The notes: generated by a model not told the origin, from the letters alone. Shown: positions 12,114-24,463, numbered from the stretch's first letter. The stretch is DNA of 64,000 bases from Rhynchospora pubera (GCA_028095005.1 CM051460.1:187286742-187350741), one strand, 5' to 3'. Made by a program: numbers and translations.

Positions 12114-12321
12114 GGGTGTGTTTGGATGAGCCAAGAATAAGGAATTTCGGTATGCGTGCTTATCCAAATTCCTTATTCTTATACCATGGTTTTGTTAGTA
12201 TAGGAATTAGGGCCCAAATTTCTTATTCTTGTGTTGTTTGGGTTGCACAAGAATAAGAATAAGCACGCATACCAAAATTTCTTATTCTTATTCCTTATTC
12301 AAGGCTTATCCAAACACACCC
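12114..12321. mobile_element. PIF/Harbinger-like MITE, GTTTGGAT-end group B
   Basis: The ends are GGGTGTGTTTGGAT and its inverse, flanked by a 3-bp direct repeat GTA (12111-12113, 12322-12324). The interior is built around AAGAATAAGGAATTT-like words. Copies lie at 35525-35742 and, interrupted, at 29771-30037. The 3-bp duplication and G-rich ends suggest a Tourist-like element; assignment to PIF/Harbinger is inference. Confidence 0.75.
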
Positions 12322-12544
12322 GTAGTATATAAGGATAAGGACCAATAATTGAGTAATTTTAGTACATTTTGTCAAGTTGTTCCTCTTAAACTTGGCTTTT
12401 TGTGATATTTAATGGTGTAAATTCGGCTAGAAATTCGTTCTCCTGTGAATATATAGTCATATATTTATACTTTTGGTTTAGAAGGATTAGGTATTAAAAG
12501 TTATAGAAGTTAAACCAATAAGTATATTCGTATAAAAAATCATA

Positions 12545-12907
12545 GGGAACGTTTGCATTGTTTGAGAATAGAATTAAAATTACTTAGTTAAAATAAAAAA
12601 AAACCCCATTCCTAAATGATTAAGAATACAGTTTTTTAGATTAAAAGTGTTATTGTTAAGTGATTTAAAAATGGAATAAATTTAATTCTAGTGTGTTTGA
12701 GTCATTTTTCAATCCAAATTTTAAATTTAGTTTGAATAAAATTTTAATCTAAAATAAAGAATAATTCAAACACACAGATTTTTTCGGATTAAAAAATACT
12801 TAGAAATAAAACAATTAATAAAAAATAACTATCAACTATATTTCTAAGAAAAAGTTCTATTTTGAATAATTAATTCTAATTTTATTCTCGAGTGATCCAA
12901 CGCACCC
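12545..12907. mobile_element. MITE, GTTTGGAT-end group C (diverged)
   Basis: The left end reads GGGAACGTTTGCATTG and the right end GATCCAACGCACCC, imperfect inverted repeats. Internal words such as AATTAATTCTAATTTTATTC recur in the cluster at 46858-47608. No clean target duplication is seen. Confidence 0.5.
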
Positions 12908-13546
12908 ACAGAAAAAATTTGAAAAAAAAAAAACGCAATGCCCGATGTGCATCGCACCGGTGTTGATCCGATGATTTATCTTGATATTCAAGTGGTGCGG
13001 ATCGGGCGGAAACAATGTTCAATTCAAGAAAAAAATGCCAACTTATAGTATTACAACTGTAAACCGCGACAAAATAAAATATTACAAGATAAAAATGATT
13101 GCCTACTTTAATATGCGCAAAAATGGAGTATACATTTGTAAACCATCATCCAACATAAAGAAAAATTAAATTGAATAACTTATTTATTATGAGGTTTGAA
13201 ATCTTAACCATTAGCTGCTCTAAAATATTTAGACCAATGTGCTGATGTAAGTGTGCATCACGTAATATCTTTAGAAAATGTAAATATTCTGAGCTGTGCA
13301 ATTAAATCTTTAATTGTTTGTATTTGAAAAAATGCAAATTGCAAAATAAAATAATAGAGGCCATGGAATCTTGATATCTTGTGGGACCAACAAATCTAAA
13401 ATATTTTATTATTTTATATTCGCTTACTACAATTTAACGGAGCCTCTAATGCGCTGCTCACCTTCTCGCTCCTAATCACAACCACACAGTCAAACAATAA
13501 AATTTAGGAAATAAATTTGACAGCGTCGAAATCACAATCCGCTGCA

Positions 13547-14004
13547 TGTGGCTGCAAACGAGTCGAACACGAACTGATCTTAGCTCTAGCTTAACTCTAG
13601 TCGAGCTCGAGTTAATCGAGCCGAACCTTAACGAACACGAGCTACTATCGAGATATAAACGAGCTTAATTGTTATAATTTTTTATATATATTTTGTAAGT
13701 TTTAAATATGTAAATTATAAAGTTATAAATAATTATTTATTTATATTATTTATTTTATAAGTTTTACTGAATATTAATATTTATATATAAGAAATAAGTA
13801 TATTTTCTATTAAATTGAGTACTAAATATAATAAATTATATAATAAAATCATATATCTAGCTCGACTCGCTACCTTATCGAGCCTTAACGAGATGAGCCG
13901 AGCTAGCTTGTTAATAACTCGAGTTGTAACGAATCGAGCTAATACGAGCTTTTGTCGAGTCAAACACGAGCGAGCCACGAGCCACGAGCTTTTCTTGCAC
14001 CCCT
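13547..14004. mobile_element. CGAGCT-rich MITE, hAT-like
   Basis: Both ends carry GCTCGA/TCGAGC-rich sequence in inverted order around an AT-rich centre (13670-13850). The right end reads TTGCACCCCTA, like the hAT element that follows at 14191; the left end GGCTGCAAACGAG is a diverged match. I could not find a matching 8-bp duplication, so the exact ends are uncertain. Confidence 0.5.
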
Positions 14005-14190
14005 AATTGTACCTTGTACAGCGTGCACCACGCCGCGAGAGATCTCTCCTGTATAAGATCATGAAACGTAAGATCTAAGGATCAACGGTTGGATTTTGCA
14101 CCCCTTGATAAGAACCGTTCAGCGAGAAACATCCAACCATTACATTTTTGTTGAAAACTTGAAACTTGAAAGCGACTTGAGGATCTAAAC

Positions 14191-15654
14191 TAGGGGTGCA
14201 TATCGTCTAAAACGATCACGAAACTAACCATTTGCGCTAATCGTTGCATTGATGAACGAAAATTTTTTACTTCTTGCGCTGACTGTTTCATCCGTTTAAA
14301 CTGAGTTGCGTTGATTGTGGCGTTCACCAGAACGATTATAACGGTTAAAACCGTCTTTGACTGTTTAACCGTTCTCTATTTTTTATTACACAGAGACAAG
14401 AGAAAGTGTATAAAAACTTAAATGATCAAATATGCATACAACACTAAAAGATACAACAATTGCTCAGTTAGACTGGTGCCAGTTAGTAAATTGACATAGA
14501 ATTGAATTGAAGTACTTTTCAGAACAAAATCCATAACAAACCATTGATAATCAATCTGTTATATCTGAAAATTACTGCACAAAGCCTATTTAAAGTTCAA
14601 ATACAATTGTTCAAATTCTAACATCAGATTTCTTTTTTTTTTTAATTTGAACATCAGATTTCCTACGTTCCAAAACAAACCCCAAAACTTAACTCTAACC
14701 TCAAATCCCAAAACACCAAATCTCCAAAAACCCCCAAAACAAATTAGTACCAAAATGAAAATCAAAACAAGCACCGATCAAATCTCAAACCTCATTTATG
14801 TTCACTTATAGTTGGCATTAGAATTTGTGATCGCTGGTATCAGTTGAAAGGAGAAGATGAGGATGTGATCACTGAACAAAGCTAAGCACCAGCCACCACC
14901 AGTCTCAGCAGCCAGTCGGCACCAGTCTCAGCTGTCAGCGGAAGGAGGAGTTGTTGTCGACCACCACCAGTTGCTGCCAGTCGCCGTCAGTCTCCATTGA
15001 AGCCAGCCAAGCTAGAGAGGGGGAGGGAAGTGAGGCAGAAAATCTACTGCTCGAGTGAGGTAGGGTTTGTTGTGGGGTCGAGTGAGGTGGGGTATGTTGC
15101 GGTGATGCTCGAATTAGAGAAGGGATAGAGAGGGAGGTGGGGTCTGTTGTGGTGGTGCTCAGATTAAAGAAGTGGCAGAGAGGGAAGTGGGGTCTGTTGT
15201 AGGGTCGAGTGAGGGAGAATGAAGGAGAAGTTGTTGCTCGATTGCAAGAGGGAGTGAGGCGGTGACAGAGAAGAGAGCTGCGATGGTAGCAATCAGAGAC
15301 GGAGAATAGAGAGGGGAGGCGGAGAAAGAGATGAGAAGATAGAGGGGTAAGTTTTGAGCGGCGCAGAATGGGATGAGATTAGGTCATTAGAATTTGTCCA
15401 CATCGTTTTCTCCGCAACCTTTATCTACAATCTAAATAAAAGTAGTTAGGTAGAATGTTAGACGAAATTCGCGAAATAAACGACCACGAAACGTACCAGT
15501 TTCGTTAACCGTTCCGTTTTGAGACGAAACTGTAGTTCTATTTGCGTTATCCGTTGCGTTTCTTAAACGAAACCAAAATCCTTAACCGTTACCGTTTCAT
15601 TTCAGACGAAACGATACGAAATAACGATCAAAACGACTACCGTTTTCAGCCCTA
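14191..15654. mobile_element. Non-autonomous hAT element, 1.46 kb
   Basis: The left end starts TAGGGGTGCA and the right end finishes TTTTCAGCCCTA. A perfect 8-bp direct repeat, ATCTAAAC, flanks the element (14183-14190 and 15655-15662), as expected for hAT. Long subterminal regions on both sides are rich in CGTTT/AAACG words, such as AACCGTT and GAAACG. The interior (about 14860-15380) is a GC- and purine-rich block with repeated GAGGTGGGGT(C/A)TGTTG phrases; it may be captured gene sequence but shows no open frame I can name. Confidence 0.88.
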
Positions 15655-15956
15655 ATCTAAACAAACGACCATCCATTTTTTTCGCCTTTTGTTTGCTTTC
15701 ACCTCCAGCAAGGATGAAAGGGATTAGAATCCTAAAACAACAAAATGAACAGGAATTTGGCGACGAAATCAGTCAAAAATGATTAAAATCATGAAATTAT
15801 TTTGTTATTTTATTTCATGGATCTTTTGAAGTTATTTTTGTTCCTCGTTAAGTACTGTCAAAATTATTAAATTGTCCATTTCAAAACAAATTATTCAATT
15901 GTAGTTTATACATATTCTTTCTTAAATGTAGATAACATGTTTATAACTTTTTTTTT

Positions 15957-16113
15957 GGGTGCGTTTGGATCGTTGGAAGAAAGAAGAAGAAGAAGGAAGA
16001 AGAAGAAAAAAAATTATAAACAATCCAAACTCTTCACAAAGTTACACACTTCCCAATACTTCTTCCCACTTCTTCTCTTCTTCATTTCTTCCCACACCTA
16101 TCCAACCGGAGCC
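15957..16113. mobile_element. GTTTGGAT-end MITE, group A copy
   Basis: The left end is GGGTGCGTTTGGAT and the right end TCCAACCGGAGCC, flanked by TTT on both sides. The interior carries the group A core (AACAATCCAAACTCTTCACA, then AAGTTACACACTTCCCAATA). The small open frames at 15937-16174 fall in it and are not genes. Confidence 0.75.
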
Positions 16114-16904
16114 TTTAGTTGATGATGATTTCACCAGTTGTCAAAATTCTAAGATAATTATTTTTGTTATGTAGTTAAGTAAGTTTGTTGTCAATATAAT
16201 TGTGAGATTATGTTTTTAGCACAGTTAAATAAATTTATGATAATTAATTTTTTTAAAGGTTTAAAGACAACCCCGTTCCATTATAGACGTTAAAAAACAA
16301 GGTACAATACATACCTAAACCCTAAATAATTGTGAGATTCCCAAATACATCAGACGGGCACATAATCAACAGATGATTCCCAAAAACGTAAATACCTCCG
16401 AAAGCCTAAACAGGAAATACCCTTTCCTGGACTCAACTTCCAATGGGATGTAACTAATGTAAGTTTATTGTCAATATAATCTACTCAATTATAATTACGT
16501 CCAAATACATACAATATATAAAATAGTTGATGCTTTCTCACAAAATCTAAATGCACAGGTCAATGGATTTAGCATCTGTTTGCCGCGATTTGCAGAGTAT
16601 ATATGAATAAACTAAAAGAAGGGAAAAAGAAACTGCCTACAAATTAAGGAGCTTTGACAATGAAAAATGCATGTCAAAACGTTTACATAATAAATTATTA
16701 AATTATTGTTCGATTTTCAAAAGAAAGTCCTCTTCTCACAAGACAACTTTTTTTTTTTTATTGCGAATTGGCTGCCAAAAGATTTCCTTTCCTTTTTTGA
16801 GAGTTCATTTTACCAAACATACATTTTTTTTCATGTTTAGACTTTCTATGAAATGACGCTGCCATCTATCTTTTTCGATAAATTCAAAGCGATATGGACG
16901 AAGG

Positions 16905-17230
16905 GTTTTAAAAGTTTAAATGACCGATCTTATGTCAAATTTAAAAGTTTAAATGACTGATCTAATGGTTCAATGTGATTTTTATTTTGAAATCTCCTTA
17001 ATGACTGGATTTTACATGTTTTAAAAAAATTTAGAAAGTTATCGATCTAATTAGTTCTAAAGCTTCAATAACTATATTTTTTAAAAATTCAAAAATAAAA
17101 AATATAAAGTTTAGTTGGCAATGAAATTTTAATATGAAGCATATATTGAGCGGTTTGAATTGGTTATTTGAACTTTTAAATTTGAGTTCTTATTGGGTTT
17201 GACGAAGCAATCCGCCAAACTGCTTTTACC
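16905..17230. mobile_element. Probable worn copy of the foldback MITE
   Basis: The order of words (AAATGACCGATC, TTGAAATCTCC, ATCTAATTAGTT, and GAGCGGTTTGAATTGGT in the right half) matches the elements at 11157 and 48529. The ends have decayed; only TTTACCGTAGCA near 17225 recalls the terminal sequence. Confidence 0.4.
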
Positions 17231-20200
17231 GTAGCATTTCTGATGCACGAACTATAGAGAAAGATAATGGAAAAGTACGAAAAAGAGAGATTTCTGGTTG
17301 AGAAATCACACAGATTCTCAGATTTTTTTAATAAAGTTTTTAATTCTCAAAATTCACTAAACTTCCATAAACCATGACGGTTATCTTAAATAGCTAATAC
17401 AGAAATCCTAGAAAGAGAAAATACATGAAATTTCCAAAATAACCATAAACTGCTAAAAATAATAAAGAAAGGTCTAAAAGTCCATGAAAGAAGGCTCAGA
17501 TCGCGAATTGGAGCTGAAGATTTGGCCAAAACGAAGCGACGCTTCTCATATATGTTTTGGGTCGGGCTTTGAGTAAGGATCTCCTGTCAAAATTTTGACC
17601 CGATCCGACGGTCGGATTAAAAGTTACACTCATTTTATTGAAGTGTGCACATGACCATATTGCATCAATTTCTCATAAATGTCTGTCATTATTATACATA
17701 GTATTAATTGTTTTGGTTAACACCTGCTATACGTAGTATTTTCATACTCGAATGCCAAAGATATTTTTTTAAAAATAATATGTGAATATAGTTGTACTTC
17801 CTAGCTATGGCTACCACACAACTGGCTCTCAATTCAAACAATGGTCCAATCAATTTTTATGAAAACTGAGAACTTGTGTCAAGGCTTTTATTAATAGCTT
17901 TTAATATATGTCTCTATTTAATCAACTATTCAGTTTTAATATAGCCCAGAGAGGATGAATGTATCTGAACACTTCTTCGTTAAATGATACATCTCCCTTT
18001 CGCACAGACAACTTTTGTTACCCTTTTTTTTTTGTCTCTCTCAAACAATCACTTCGCGTTAGAACTAATACATATCCAGAGGTTAGTTTTTCTAAAGTAG
18101 AATTAAAAGCTACTATTAATGGTTTGAAACATAAATTACAATCTCTTTGCCACAGTTCAATAATGGTTATTCAAAATATTACTGACAGAAAAAGTTTAAA
18201 TCTAATTAATTATTCAATATGCTCGGTCAGTTTTTTAATTATTTCACAACTTCATTGCAAAGAATTAACTCTTATTTTTCACAAATTAATTATTTTAGAC
18301 GACGCTAAAATATCTTTAGCAATCAATTACATGCTAAGACCTCGGAACATATAATTATTTCGTTTAACATGTGAGATAATAATTACAATTTGATAATTAA
18401 CTCATTCATATTACATCATCTTTTTTTCATTAGAAAAGGGATCTAGAATTGTATTGAGTATTGTAAAGATTACAGAAGATGTAACTTGAATTTGAATAAA
18501 TTGTACTTTTACGTAGCTGCCAATCAAGTAACTTCCTGAATTTGAATAAATTGTGCACTTGGTTCCAAAAAGTTATACCTTGCTTGACTCCTGGTTGGCA
18601 GGAGCAGAGTTAATTAGTTTAGAAGAAAATACTTCTTACTCCAAAAAAAAAATATGGTGGTGGGGAAGCAGGATAGAAGGATCGTAATATAAGTTATCAG
18701 CACGTGGCGAAACGGGATTAGCACGAGTAATTACAGGGCAAGAGCGAGGTCATCAATCGCTCTGCGCTGTCCCAAGTACAAAGTCCAAACACGACTCATA
18801 AGTTATATCATATATTGGATTCGAAATTTGCCTGATCCAAATACGAATTCATTTTTAATATTTTCAAAAATATATATATTTCTCAAAAGTGTGAGGATTA
18901 TTCAGATTTAAAACCGTATGAAAGTTTTTTTAGGATTTAGTTAAGTACAAAATCATACTTGGATAATATTTATATAATAATTATTATATATTTCCCGTAT
19001 AAAATATTAATTAAATGTAACATCAAATGTAATTTGTTACAATGAATTTTTTTCTGAAATGTGAGATGTTGATGTCGATGGCGAGTAATGAATTAGTTTG
19101 AACACTAATGAACATGAACTTAAAAGACTATAAAGTTAGTTGCGTACTAAGAATTGAAATTATTGATCTTGACTTAGTTAAGTAAATTTATTCCAAATTT
19201 TTATTTAATGAACTCACTTGGTATAAGATTAAACAAGTAAATTTTGTAGAATAAAGATACTGAAATAATTTGTTTTATAACTTCCTGTGGGAAATTTGGA
19301 ACACATACTAAGCTCGTAGAGTGGGTTAAGGTGAACAGTTCCAAGTTACGAACTTTTTTTTTTACGAGTTTAACCTTATATTAGTTTTACTCAATATAAT
19401 AGCTACATAAAAATAAATTGGCGATCTTTTACTATATTTTTTAAAATATAATTTACCAGTCTTCAACATATAGATTCGGTTAATTAAGGTGAATAATTAT
19501 GAAAATCCAAATTTCAATTCAATAGATTATACAATACATTGTAATTCATTTAATGAGTTCTATTTTCAATTCAAATCAAATTATAAGAGCCCAACTTTAG
19601 ACGAAAAGAATGTGAAATTTATAGTGGTACCTACCAATCTGCAATGAATGTGATTTTGACACTTCAAGTTGATTTTTCCCTTTTTTTTTTCGGTCATTGA
19701 CTACAGAAAAAATACGAGTACCATTAGTCCATGAAAGTAAAAAATTGTCATTTTCTTGGCAATATGTCAATTTGAAAAGCACCAAGGAAACAAATGAAAC
19801 TGGACAAATAATTCGGAAATATCTTTAGCAAAAATTCCTCTCACGAGATCGTTTTGCACATTGTTTTGACATGTGCTGAAATAGAGAAAAAAAATTAAAG
19901 AAAGACAAGTCTGGAGGCTTGATCTCAGAAGATCAGGATTTGTACAAGATAAATTGATAAGTAATTTTGATCCTCAGAGAAACTGTCTATAATTTCCCAA
20001 CACATGTACCGGTTGATGGGCTCCACAACCACAACTTTAAATTTTATTGTGTTAGAATTGGATCAAAATAAGAAGTGAATATATCATCAAAAAATAAAAG
20101 AGAAATCAATTAATTTCTAGCAATGCGAACAATTGCTATCATTGCTAGCGGTTAATTATTTCACGGTTCTAACCTAATTTGGTTTTTGATAAATGTAAAA

Positions 20201-21289
20201 TACGTGCAAAAAAAATTAAATAACCAATAGGTCAACGATATCAGTGGTTTGTTGGTTAGAGTGAATGGTAGTACTTGTATTTGATGAGTAATTTAATGGC
20301 GTAGTATTGCCGTATTGGTGGGCAAATGGAAAATAATAAAGATGCTATTGACAATGGCTGCCAAGCCTTTTTAAACATAAAAATTATTTACCAAGCCTTT
20401 TTTTAACATGAAAAAGATTTTCCCTACATTTGTTTCTAGAGCCATTTTCCCGTGCATAATTTTATGTATTCGGTCAAAAATGAATTTACACCTCCATAGT
20501 TTTTTTGTTTTCTACATTTTAAAAAAAAAATCTCTTAGGCGCACAAATTTCTCGAATGGAAAGTTAAAAATCACTTGTACTAAAATTTGCTCAAATGAAA
20601 ATTATTTATAGCACTATCCGAATTGTCAAATTGGGTGTCGATTCACCTAATGCAAAAAGTTAGATGTAATATTTATTGTTTTTTTTTCACCAGTCCGTCG
20701 ACCACTTGTTGTAAGGTCTTGCATTGTAAAGGAAGTTACCTTTCCGAAAATAGAAAAGGCAGTTAAATACTTGACAACGTAAGCAACAAAATTGTCCTTG
20801 CTTTAACAGTGCGAGGAAGTTTTTCATCATAATTGTAAATAAGGAATCAAGGATCAAATTTTAATGGCAATTAATTTAGAACTTTATAATTCAGACCGCC
20901 TGAGTGAGATTTGTGTTTCCGATATACTCGTGGAATAATGAAATTATTTTTACTTACGTAGCTCTATTCATCTTTCAGAAACTTGAATAATATTAAGATA
21001 TTTTGGCTAAATGTATAGAAGTTTAGATTCGAATATTCTAAAGTTCGTTGTCTTATTTCGCCCGGCATTGGAACACATATATTCTTCACCACCAATTTAA
21101 ATGAACTCATTCAAATTGCAAGCTTAATTTTGCTTTATCTACAAAAATTAAAAATAAAACTTTATTTATAAAACTCAGATAAAGAGAAAGAAATTCAAAC
21201 TACGTTGCTTTGATAAGGCTAAGTTTATTCCATATAAATATATGATGATTTGAATTTTTTTCCGAGATGTAATTTTAAATCGGAGTTGC
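17231..21289. other. Gene-free AT-rich stretch
   Basis: About 4 kb without a gene I can support. The longest open frame (17959-18354, 131 codons) has the composition of chance AT-rich sequence and no family feature. I see no tRNA, LTR or clean inverted repeat here. Confidence 0.45.
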
Positions 21290-21735
21290 TTAAGACCATC
21301 CTCTAGATTTCATCATTCATTTTTCTTTCTAGCGTCTCATTAATTAATGACGCGTGAATCTTTCTCTCATTTTCGAAAATACAATTAATAACTCGTTTTC
21401 ATCATCCTCATCCCCATTGTTTCGCTCCCCTTCCCGCCCTCGTCCTTCTGTTCGCTCCCTTTTTATTCCCTCAATAAAGATATTAACTTCAACAGTTATA
21501 TATATAACTGTTGAAGTTAATATGCAACTGTTGAAGTTAATATGTAACTGTTGAAGTTAATCTATAATTGTTGAAGTTAATCGTAATTGTTCAACTGAGC
21601 GAAATAGAAGGGCGAGGGATGGAAGCGAAACAGAGGATGAGTATTGAATTTCCATTTTTGGAAAACGCGTGGATAATTCTTGCCCAAAATAGAAAACGTG
21701 TTATTAATAATGGAGATGATCCTTATCACCCCCAT
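21290..21735. mobile_element. Foldback-type MITE with central repeat
   Basis: The arms are imperfect inverted copies: TAAGACCATCCTC on the left against GATGATCCTTA on the right, and TTTCGCTCCCCTTCCCGCCC against GGGCGAGGGATGGAAGCGAAA further in. At the centre GTTGAAGTTAAT occurs four times in tandem (about 21500-21580), once more as its inverse on the left. No clear target duplication is seen, so the family is unassigned. Confidence 0.5.
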
Positions 21736-22222
21736 TTTAAATTACTAAATAAACGATAACATCTATTTGATATATTACTTTTATTATTTTTTACATTAAA
21801 ATAAATCTTTTTCTTACAGATCAAATATCAGTTCGTGAACATATGTGTATGGAAAATTAAATATTAAAAACTAAATTAAAAGTGTAGGTTTTTATTTAAG
21901 GTCATTTATTTAGTAGAGAGATATGAATCAGTTCATAGAAACTTTATTTCTCTTTCACATCTAACGGAATTAAACTCAATAATTTTAGATAAACAAGGGA
22001 GCCATTGCTGTACCGGACTCTCACATTTAAATAAAAAAAAATCTATGTTATTTAATACACATTCATACACAGATACACGAAAAAATATATATTATTTCTC
22101 GTATATACAAGCCAAACTATTCTTTAAAAAAATAATTCTACCGGATGACTGCATCCAATGTTTTGCTATATCCAAGTGATATTATCAAAACTACTGCTCA
22201 AATAAAAATTTTGTAATGGATG

Positions 22223-22394
22223 CAAGCTTTTAAAAAACTCCGTTTTTTCCGTTTTATCGCCGTTTTATTAAGATTTTTGTTCACACCGCACAACCGTTTT
22301 ATCTGTTATATCACCGTTTTTTCCGTTTTATCACCGATAAACGCTAAATCACCACCCAACCGCTAAACCGCACAAGTCGCATTTTAAAACCTTG
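22223..22394. mobile_element. hAT-type MITE (copy 1)
   Basis: The ends are CAAGCTTTTAAAA and TTTTAAAACCTTG (12 of 13 bp inverted), flanked by the 8-bp direct repeat AATGGATG (22215-22222, 22395-22402). The interior repeats CCGTTTTAT words and carries GATAAACGCTAAATCACCAC. A second copy sits in the chromomethylase pseudogene at 43615-43779. Confidence 0.82.
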
Positions 22395-22402
22395 AATGGA
22401 TG

Positions 22403-22794
22403 ACATGTGTAATTTTAAATTTACTTATTTTAACAAGCATCACAGCTAAATAATAAATGGCACATAATAATTTTAATTTCTCTAGTTCCTACGGGATAAA
22501 TTTCTCTTTAAAATAAAAGATCACTCTTAAAATAACTAACAAACTACATTTATTAGATACGACTTCACATGTACAGGATAGGTGGTGACATAAAATTTAA
22601 ACCAATTTCAAAAAGAGACGCAAAATGTTAAACGACCAATTATATCAACTGCTATCGCTGCCAAGTTTCACATCATTCGTGCCTATTTGGAACCGTGTAA
22701 TTCCAGATACGCCGCTTGTACATCACATGCTTCCCCAAGCAGCCCATACCGCTAATTAAACCCTCCATCCATTGGCCTACGCTTGCAAGACCAG
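22403..22794. other. Upstream region of the kinase gene
   Basis: No gene is seen. From about 22640 the sequence becomes less AT-rich and probably belongs to the promoter of the kinase at 23073. Confidence 0.4.
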
Positions 22795-22803
22795 TATAAA
22801 AAA
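22795..22803 (+). promoter_or_regulatory. Possible TATA box of the CIPK gene
   Basis: TATAAAAAA lies 278 bp before the kinase start codon and would give a leader of roughly 245 nt. A closer TATATA near 23028 would leave almost no leader. No transcript data support either choice. Confidence 0.4.
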
Positions 22804-23072
22804 AGCCATACGCAGTTCCACCACACCACAACTCGCGAGCACCAACCGTTTATATCCGAGTGGGCCGTGTCCCGTGTGTACCTCCTCATTCATACCATAC
22901 GGCACCTCAAATAGAACCTCCCAACATTCCTTCCAAGAAACCACTACCATTCCACACAGGCACACACTTGTATTAGTACCAAAACAAACACGGAAACACC
23001 TATATATCCAATCTGAAATTTAGAAAATATATAGCACCCGTGTCTCTTGGCGCCTGACACCATTGCTCCTCC

Positions 23073-24374
23073 ATGGGAACCGACAGTCCCACCTCATCCT
23101 TCCCCAGCACTAACTCTGGTACGAGCGCCGGTACTGGTCGGGTTGTCTTCGACCGGTACGAGATCGGTCGGCTTCTCGGCCGTGGCGGCTCTGCAAAGGT
23201 CTATCTCGCGCGTGATCTCCAATCAAACAGTCATGTTGCGTTGAAGTTATTCTCGAAATCATCAAAGGCTCCTGCCGGTACTGCCATAGCGGTACGGGAG
23301 ATTTCCTTAATGCGTAAGCTGCGGCACAAGCATGTGCTTCGTTTGATCGAGGTTCTCGCATCACGGTCGAAGATTTATTTGAGTCTTGAATTGGCTCGTG
23401 GCGGCGAGTTGTTCACACGTGTTGAGTCGCGCGGGAGGTTTCCCGAGGAGACTGCTAGGAAGTACTTCAGGCAGTTGATATCGGCCGTCCGATATTGCCA
23501 CTCGCGAGGTGTCTTTCATAGAGACTTGAAGCCGGAAAACATTCTTTTGGACGAAAACGGCGACTTGAAAATTGCTGACTTCAGGCTCGGCGCGCTATCG
23601 GGTGGGACCAACCCTGATGGGTTGTTCCATACTCTATGTGGGACCCCTGCTTATGTGGCACCTGAGGTACTGGCCAAGAAAGCATATGATGCTTCAAAGG
23701 TCGACGTTTGGTCGTGTGGTGTAATTTTGTTTGTCCTCACTGCCGGTTATTTGCCGTTTAACCACCCGAATTTGATGACCATGTACAGAAAGATTTATCG
23801 GAGTGATTTCCGGTTCCCTAAGTGGATTTCACCGACATTGCGGAGCTTAATTTGTAGAATGTTGGATCCGAACCCAGCGACCCGAATCACCGTGGAAGGT
23901 GTCGATGGTATAACGAGCCACCCGTGGTTTTTGAGCGGCATTGATGCTGCCGAATGGACGTCTGAGATGCGATCGCACGAGGACATGTTCAAACTTGAAG
24001 ACAAGTCGGGCGACGAAAAGCGAGCGTTGAATGCTTTTGACATAATTTCCTTCTCTGCAGGGTGTGATCTGTCACCGATTTTTGACCCGACTGTCTCGGT
24101 CCGGGAACGGTTTTTCATGGCTGAACCGGCTGAGACGGTACTGAAACGGGTCCAAGACGCAGTTGAAGGGGAGGGGATGAGGCTGAGGAGTAGTGGAGAA
24201 GAAGAGTCAAAGGGTGTCCTGATAGAGGGGCAAAATGGTAATTTTGTGGCAAGCGTTGAGGTTTGTTGTGCTAGTTATGGTTTGTCTATGGTGGAAGTGA
24301 TTAAAGGAGATGGGTCCAGTGAAAAGTTGTTCTGGAAAGAGAAGCTCGGACCGGCTCTGAACCGGCCGGTTTGA
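23073..24374 (+). CDS. CBL-interacting protein kinase (CIPK/SnRK3), CIPK11/14-like
   Basis: The intronless gene encodes 433 residues. The kinase domain spans about residues 28-285: nucleotide loop GRGGSAKV, lysine K58 in VALK, catalytic HRD at 149-151, then DFR at 169-171 where CIPKs have DFG, and CGTPAYVAPE in the activation segment. The regulatory part holds the NAF motif (N320-A321-F322 in LNAFDIISFSAGCDLSPIF), the binding site for CBL calcium sensors, followed by a PPI-like region. CIPKs phosphorylate transporters and channels when recruited by calcium-loaded CBLs. The C-terminal words IEGQNGNF and FWKEKL point to the intron-poor CIPK11/14 group; the exact paralogue is uncertain. Two usually conserved positions are changed: the loop F is S, and the DFG glycine is R171 (codon AGG). 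Catalytic activity is therefore in doubt, although lysine, HRD and the DFG aspartate remain. Confidence 0.93.
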   Translation: MGTDSPTSSFPSTNSGTSAGTGRVVFDRYEIGRLLGRGGSAKVYLARDLQSNSHVALKLFSKSSKAPAGTAIAVREISLMRKLRHKHVLRLIEVLASRSKIYLSLELARGGELFTRVESRGRFPEETARKYFRQLISAVRYCHSRGVFHRDLKPENILLDENGDLKIADFRLGALSGGTNPDGLFHTLCGTPAYVAPEVLAKKAYDASKVDVWSCGVILFVLTAGYLPFNHPNLMTMYRKIYRSDFRFPKWISPTLRSLICRMLDPNPATRITVEGVDGITSHPWFLSGIDAAEWTSEMRSHEDMFKLEDKSGDEKRALNAFDIISFSAGCDLSPIFDPTVSVRERFFMAEPAETVLKRVQDAVEGEGMRLRSSGEEESKGVLIEGQNGNFVASVEVCCASYGLSMVEVIKGDGSSEKLFWKEKLGPALNRPV

Positions 24375-24463
24375 ATAAAGCAGCAAGTAGGTATTAGCAT
24401 AGCCATGGGAGAAGATGATTATTGCCAAATTTAAATAATTTGGATTTTTTTCATTTTTTTTCA

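Noticed and set aside
17959..18354. Open frame of 131 codons
   Set aside because: AT-rich composition, no domain or motif, no promoter or splice context. Chance remains the simplest explanation.
23795..24118. Minus-strand frame of 107 codons
   Set aside because: It is the antisense shadow of the CIPK coding sequence.
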